NCBI GenBank assembly: GCA_016866645.1
Contig: VGLX01000052.1
Coordinates: 1 to 7,805, forward strand
DNA from: Candidatus Woesearchaeota archaeon
Lineage (GTDB): Archaea > Nanobdellota > Nanobdellia > SCGC-AAA011-G17 > VGLX01
Direction of reading: 5' to 3'
DNA length: 7,805 nucleotides
Shown here: positions 6,132 through 7,805 of the stretch, in pieces
How positions within the stretch are numbered: position 1 is the stretch's first letter
Layout of the letters: every line of letters starts with the position of its first letter
Made by a program: the position numbers and the translations under genes
The notes under the pieces: model-generated
Databases searched by the model: none
Told to the model about the DNA's origin: nothing
Seen by the model: only the letters and a program-made list of their open reading frames with translations

Positions 6132-6166
6132 AGATTAGTAGGACATTCCGGAATTTTCGGAAATTC
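6132..6166. repeat. overlapping palindromes between the thymidylate kinase and MNT promoters
   Basis: AGATTAGTA (6132-6140) is followed by the perfect palindrome ATTCCGGAAT (6145-6154), which overlaps the inverted repeat GAATTT-TCGG-AAATTC (6151-6166). AGATTAGTA and ATTCCGGAA also occur at 230-255. The position between two divergent promoters suggests an operator, but this is inference. Confidence 0.4.
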
Positions 6167-6170
6167 TTCA

Positions 6171-6184
6171 AAAAATTTATGGAA
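6171..6184 (+). repeat. 14-bp direct repeat, left copy, upstream of the MNT-HEPN module
   Basis: AAAAATTTATGGAA is identical to 7300-7313, which begins 7 bases after the HEPN stop. The two copies bracket the module. The sequence is TATA-like, so it could also be a promoter element. Confidence 0.6.
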
Positions 6185-6226
6185 TAGGATTATAAGGCAG
6201 CTGATTAAAATGACAGAACAGAAAGG

Positions 6227-6234
6227 TTTATTAA
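6227..6234 (+). promoter_or_regulatory. TATA-like box of the MNT-HEPN module
   Basis: TTTATTAA is preceded by GAAAGG (BRE-like) and centred about 27 bases before the ATG at 6258. It predicts a leaderless transcript starting inside the palindrome cluster. No Shine-Dalgarno site precedes the ATG, which fits leaderless translation. Confidence 0.5.
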
Positions 6235-6239
6235 CTTAA

Positions 6240-6265
6240 GGTAATTTAATTTACCATATGGTAAA
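6240..6265. promoter_or_regulatory. adjoining palindromes over the MNT start, probable autoregulatory operator
   Basis: TTTACCATATGGTAAA (6250-6265) is a perfect 16-bp palindrome containing the ATG at 6258. It shares its left arm with an imperfect 16-bp palindrome (6240-6255, 14 of 16 symmetric), GGTAATTTAATTTACC. The GGTAA/TTACC half-site thus occurs three times with alternating orientation, and TTAC recurs at 6270-6273. The cluster begins 6 bases after the TATA-like box and covers the predicted transcription start, so a bound protein would block transcription. The winged-helix domain of the encoded protein is the natural candidate. Confidence 0.55.
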
Positions 6266-6848
6266 AAAAATTACTTCATTCAAGATGATTCAGATGTACA
6301 CCAGCGATTACGGGGCAAGGTACTACCTTAGGGAGATGGCCGACCGTCTCGGCAAGCCACACCAGACCATAAGACCTTACGCTGACATGCTAGCCGAAGA
6401 GGGCATCCTAAAAGAGAGCCAGCGCAAGAACTTGACAGAGTTCACCCTCAACCTGAAAGACAAAAGGGCATATGACTACCTAGTCATAGCTGAGAAAGAA
6501 TCCCTCCTTGAAAGGCTCAGAAAAGACACTTACTTAAAAGTGCTGTTCGAGAAGCTGTCACCATCATTCGAAAGAGCCACGTTTGTCATATTCGGCTCAG
6601 CCGCAGACAAGATCAAAGAAGGATCAGACATCGATCTCCTTGTGATAGGAGCGTGCAGCATAACGCGCATAATCGAAGACTTCGAAAGCGTGTACAACAA
6701 AAAAATCCATAAGATACAAGCAGCAAGCCTAAGCAAGCTAAGCCTAACATTCATCAAAGAGGTGTACAAGAAACACTTGATACTCAATAACACCGAGCAA
6801 GTCGTAAGGTTCTTCGGAGAGCTCTATGAGCAGAATAAGCTGGTGTAA
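6258..6848 (+). CDS. winged-helix / minimal nucleotidyltransferase (MNT) fusion, probable antitoxin
   Basis: A 196-residue two-domain protein. Residues 7-68 form a winged helix-turn-helix: YYLREMADRLGKPHQTIRPY (22-41) gives the helix-turn-helix and EGILKES...TEFTLN the wing. Residues 100-190 form a minimal nucleotidyltransferase domain with VIFGSAADKIKEGSDIDLLV (110-129). G113-S114 and the D124/D126 pair are intact, though the spacer is nine residues rather than the ten usual in MntA-type enzymes. In MNT-HEPN toxin-antitoxin systems the MNT partner neutralises the HEPN RNase, in studied cases by AMPylating it. The fused DNA-binding domain suggests this protein also represses its own promoter, and a palindrome overlaps its start codon. 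The HEPN gene overlaps its 3' end by 23 bases. A solitary transcriptional regulator is the alternative. Confidence 0.88.
   Translation: MVKKITSFKMIQMYTSDYGARYYLREMADRLGKPHQTIRPYADMLAEEGILKESQRKNLTEFTLNLKDKRAYDYLVIAEKESLLERLRKDTYLKVLFEKLSPSFERATFVIFGSAADKIKEGSDIDLLVIGACSITRIIEDFESVYNKKIHKIQAASLSKLSLTFIKEVYKKHLILNNTEQVVRFFGELYEQNKLV
6816..6821 (+). promoter_or_regulatory. Shine-Dalgarno site deciding the HEPN start
   Basis: GGAGAG lies within the 3' end of the MNT gene, 4 bases before the ATG at 6826. It supports that overlapping start. The next in-frame ATG is 47 codons downstream, inside the HEPN helices. Confidence 0.55.
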
Positions 6849-7293
6849 AGAACAGGAAAAAGGCATAAAACTGGTAAGCCCGAACGACAACCTCTCTAAA
6901 GAGTATTTCCAAAACGCTGAAGAGAGCCTGAAAGTTCTCAGAAGCATAAAAGGGACAGAGTCAAACATGTGGCTAGCCACGACTAAGTACTACACCGAGT
7001 ATTTCGCTGTCTATTCTGTGCTGATGAAAATTGGGATAAAATGCGAGATACATGACTGTACGATATCCTTAGCGAGGCTTCTTGAGAAGGAAGGTGTTAT
7101 ACACCAAGGAATAGCAAAGACATTACAGAAGGATAAAGAATTAAGGATAGACAACCAGTACTACCTCAAGAACAGGCATGTTGAGATAAATTTCGAAAAG
7201 ATTTCTAGGTTCATAATCTCTGTGAAGGATAGCCTAGACAAGCTGAATCTTGAAAGGATAAATCGTGTAAGAACGAAAATAAGCCTGCTATGA
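6826..7293 (+). CDS. HEPN-domain-like protein, probable toxin partner of MNT
   Basis: A 155-residue, mostly helical protein. SKEYFQNAEESLKVL (24-38) is the first HEPN helix. TTKYYTEYFAVYSVLMKIGI (52-71) is the typical second helix with aromatic residues, and SLARLLEKEG (81-90) follows. HEPN toxins usually have an RX4-6H RNase motif, and MntA-controlled ones RX4HXY. Here the matching place reads RIDNQYYL (107-114), with Tyr112 where His is expected; H118 is eleven residues after R107. It may therefore be a divergent or non-catalytic HEPN, or use other residues. The first 20 residues are encoded partly within the MNT reading frame overlap. Translation from 6826 is supported by GGAGAG 4 bases upstream. 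The 23-base overlap implies co-expression with MNT. The HEPN assignment rests on helix pattern and gene pairing and is not backed by a search. Confidence 0.78.
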   Translation: MSRISWCKEQEKGIKLVSPNDNLSKEYFQNAEESLKVLRSIKGTESNMWLATTKYYTEYFAVYSVLMKIGIKCEIHDCTISLARLLEKEGVIHQGIAKTLQKDKELRIDNQYYLKNRHVEINFEKISRFIISVKDSLDKLNLERINRVRTKISLL

Positions 7294-7299
7294 TAAGTT

Positions 7300-7313
7300 A
7301 AAAATTTATGGAA
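7300..7313 (+). repeat. 14-bp direct repeat, right copy, after the MNT-HEPN module
   Basis: AAAAATTTATGGAA, identical to 6171-6184, starts 7 bases after the HEPN stop codon. It is TATA-like and could alternatively be the promoter of an RNA from the following gene-free stretch. Confidence 0.6.
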
Positions 7314-7545
7314 AGCTGTTTCTTTTGCCCCAGGAAAGAAATATCTAAAGCCCCGATAACGCAACACTTCACGCCTCTTTAATGCGACATCGGAAGCCTC
7401 GATAATACACGCGAAAACGAACCTTTCCGACGGACGAGGCGGGCAAGTTTTTGTACGAGTACAACAAGAAGAAAACCGAAAGCGTGTGTTCAACAAAGAA
7501 TTATTTTCAACGAAGTGTTATTAGCCACTAAGAAATATATTTTAG

Positions 7546-7608
7546 TTTATATAATGATTTTTAAACAAAACATGCTTTCTTCCACACGTAATAACCAAAA
7601 AAGGTGAG
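7546..7608 (+). promoter_or_regulatory. TATA box and Shine-Dalgarno site of the thymidylate synthase gene
   Basis: TTTATATA (7546-7553) is the best TATA match in the window and predicts a start near 7576 with a leader of about 38 bases. GGTGAG (7603-7608) matches the archaeal anti-Shine-Dalgarno sequence 5 bases before the GTG at 7614. A second A/T box, TTTTTAAA, starts at 7558. Confidence 0.6.
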
Positions 7609-7613
7609 AACTA

Positions 7614-7805
7614 GTGAATCCTATACACATAACAGCAAGAGACCTGCCAGAGGCATGGTATTTGTGCCTAAAAGAGGTCATGGAACAGGGCAGAGAATAC
7701 CTGATAACTGAAGGCAGCTATGAAGGCCAGAAGAGAAAACAGCTAGACTTTGTCACGATACATATCATATATCCTGGGACTAAGCCTTTAATCCCCGACA
7801 TACCG
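7614..7805 (+). CDS. thyA: thymidylate synthase, archaeal type (partial, first 64 residues)
   Basis: The gene runs off the right edge after 64 codons. The N terminus (IHITARDLPEAWYLCLKEV), the segment EGSYEGQKRKQLDFVTI and the segment IIYPGTKPLIPDIP match the opening of archaeal ThyA-like thymidylate synthases, which have RDLPEAW, a Gly-Ser-(Tyr/Phe)-Glu-Gly motif and YPG..PL.P.IP. These enzymes methylate dUMP to dTMP using methylene-tetrahydrofolate or its archaeal pterin equivalent. The catalytic Cys region lies outside the window. The start is a GTG, chosen because GGTGAG lies 5 bases upstream and the conserved RDLPEAW motif follows at residues 9-15. Its product is the substrate of the thymidylate kinase encoded 1.6 kb to the left, with the MNT-HEPN module between them. 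Confidence 0.85.
   Translation, partial: MNPIHITARDLPEAWYLCLKEVMEQGREYLITEGSYEGQKRKQLDFVTIHIIYPGTKPLIPDIP

Larger units (their letters stand above)
7294..7613. other. 320-base gene-free stretch, CG-rich, possible untranslated RNA or decayed gene
   Basis: No convincing coding region is seen on either strand. Positions 7351-7500 contain 16 CG dinucleotides, roughly four times the density of the adjoining HEPN gene. A TATA-like AAAAATTTATGG at 7300-7311 would start transcription near 7330. Nested complementary arms occur: AACACTTC (7363-7370) with GAAGTGTT (7512-7519), enclosing GCCTCG (7396-7401) with CGAGGC (7435-7440). This is compatible with a structured RNA. One plus frame from 7403 reads with coding-like codons (PTDEAGKFLYEYNKKKTES) but has no start and ends at 7531, so a decayed gene fragment is an alternative. 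The last 70 bases hold the thymidylate synthase promoter. Confidence 0.4.

Noticed and set aside
6037..6171. 45-codon N-terminal extension of the thymidylate kinase frame
   Set aside because: The extension resembles no Tmk sequence, would begin upstream of the TATA box at 6077-6086, and the ATG at 6036 has a good ribosome binding site and places the P-loop correctly.
6210..6239. Nine-codon ORF (MTEQKGLLT) upstream of the MNT gene
   Set aside because: It is too short to support, has no ribosome binding site, and contains the TATA-like box of the MNT gene.
7161..7496. Minus-strand open frame of 111 codons overlapping the HEPN 3' end
   Set aside because: Its C-terminal third is antisense to the HEPN gene with a repetitive Leu/Ser/Arg/Phe composition, and no promoter or ribosome binding site was seen. 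Part of it covers the silent region, so it cannot be excluded completely.
1..7805. tRNA, rRNA, CRISPR array, transposase or IS ends
   Set aside because: No T-loop or anticodon-arm pattern, regularly spaced repeats, or transposase motifs were seen. The only direct repeats found are the 14-bp pair, the 15-bp tandem duplication and the short shared intergenic motifs.

Overview
The window most likely comes from an archaeon, plausibly a small-genome DPANN lineage (Woesearchaeota-like), although the lineage is an inference. The support is: many starts lie 25-30 bases downstream of a TATA-like box, the arrangement expected for archaeal promoters with leaderless or short-leader transcripts; AGG/AGA and ATA codons are frequent; the thymidylate synthase at the right edge is of the archaeal type; and a DPANN-style Cys-rich secreted protein and an archaeal-looking cytidylate kinase family protein are present.

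Layout. The left edge holds the start of an unrecognised minus-strand gene (1-159). A divergent promoter region (160-343) separates it from a plus-strand block: a secreted Cys-rich protein (344-1108), a 38-residue single-pass membrane peptide (1145-1261), a CYTH-domain triphosphate-binding enzyme (1292-1840) and a MATE efflux transporter (1892-3241). Facing it tail to tail across a 10-base gap is a minus-strand ZIP-like membrane protein (3252-3923). Upstream of that, also on the minus strand, is a tight three-gene operon transcribed as thymidylate kinase (6036-5299), HD-domain phosphohydrolase (5285-4539) and cytidylate kinase-like P-loop kinase (4542-3994). The last two genes overlap by ATGA.

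Divergent from the thymidylate kinase promoter is a two-gene plus-strand module: a winged-helix/minimal nucleotidyltransferase (MNT) fusion (6258-6848) overlapping a HEPN-like protein (6826-7293). This has the form of an MNT-HEPN toxin-antitoxin pair. Its start codon sits inside a perfect 16-bp palindrome that adjoins a second, imperfect one, which looks like an autoregulatory operator. A 320-base gene-free stretch of odd composition follows (7294-7613). The window ends in the first 64 codons of thymidylate synthase (7614-7805).

Functionally, thymidylate synthase makes dTMP, thymidylate kinase phosphorylates it, and the cytidylate kinase-like and HD proteins probably act on pyrimidine or other nucleotides. 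The MNT-HEPN module lies between the two thymidylate genes. The most interesting items are the palindromic operator on the HTH-MNT gene, the altered HEPN active-site motif, the 14-bp direct repeat flanking the module, the CG-rich silent region after it, and a shared AGATTAGTA/ATTCCGGAA element in two intergenic regions.
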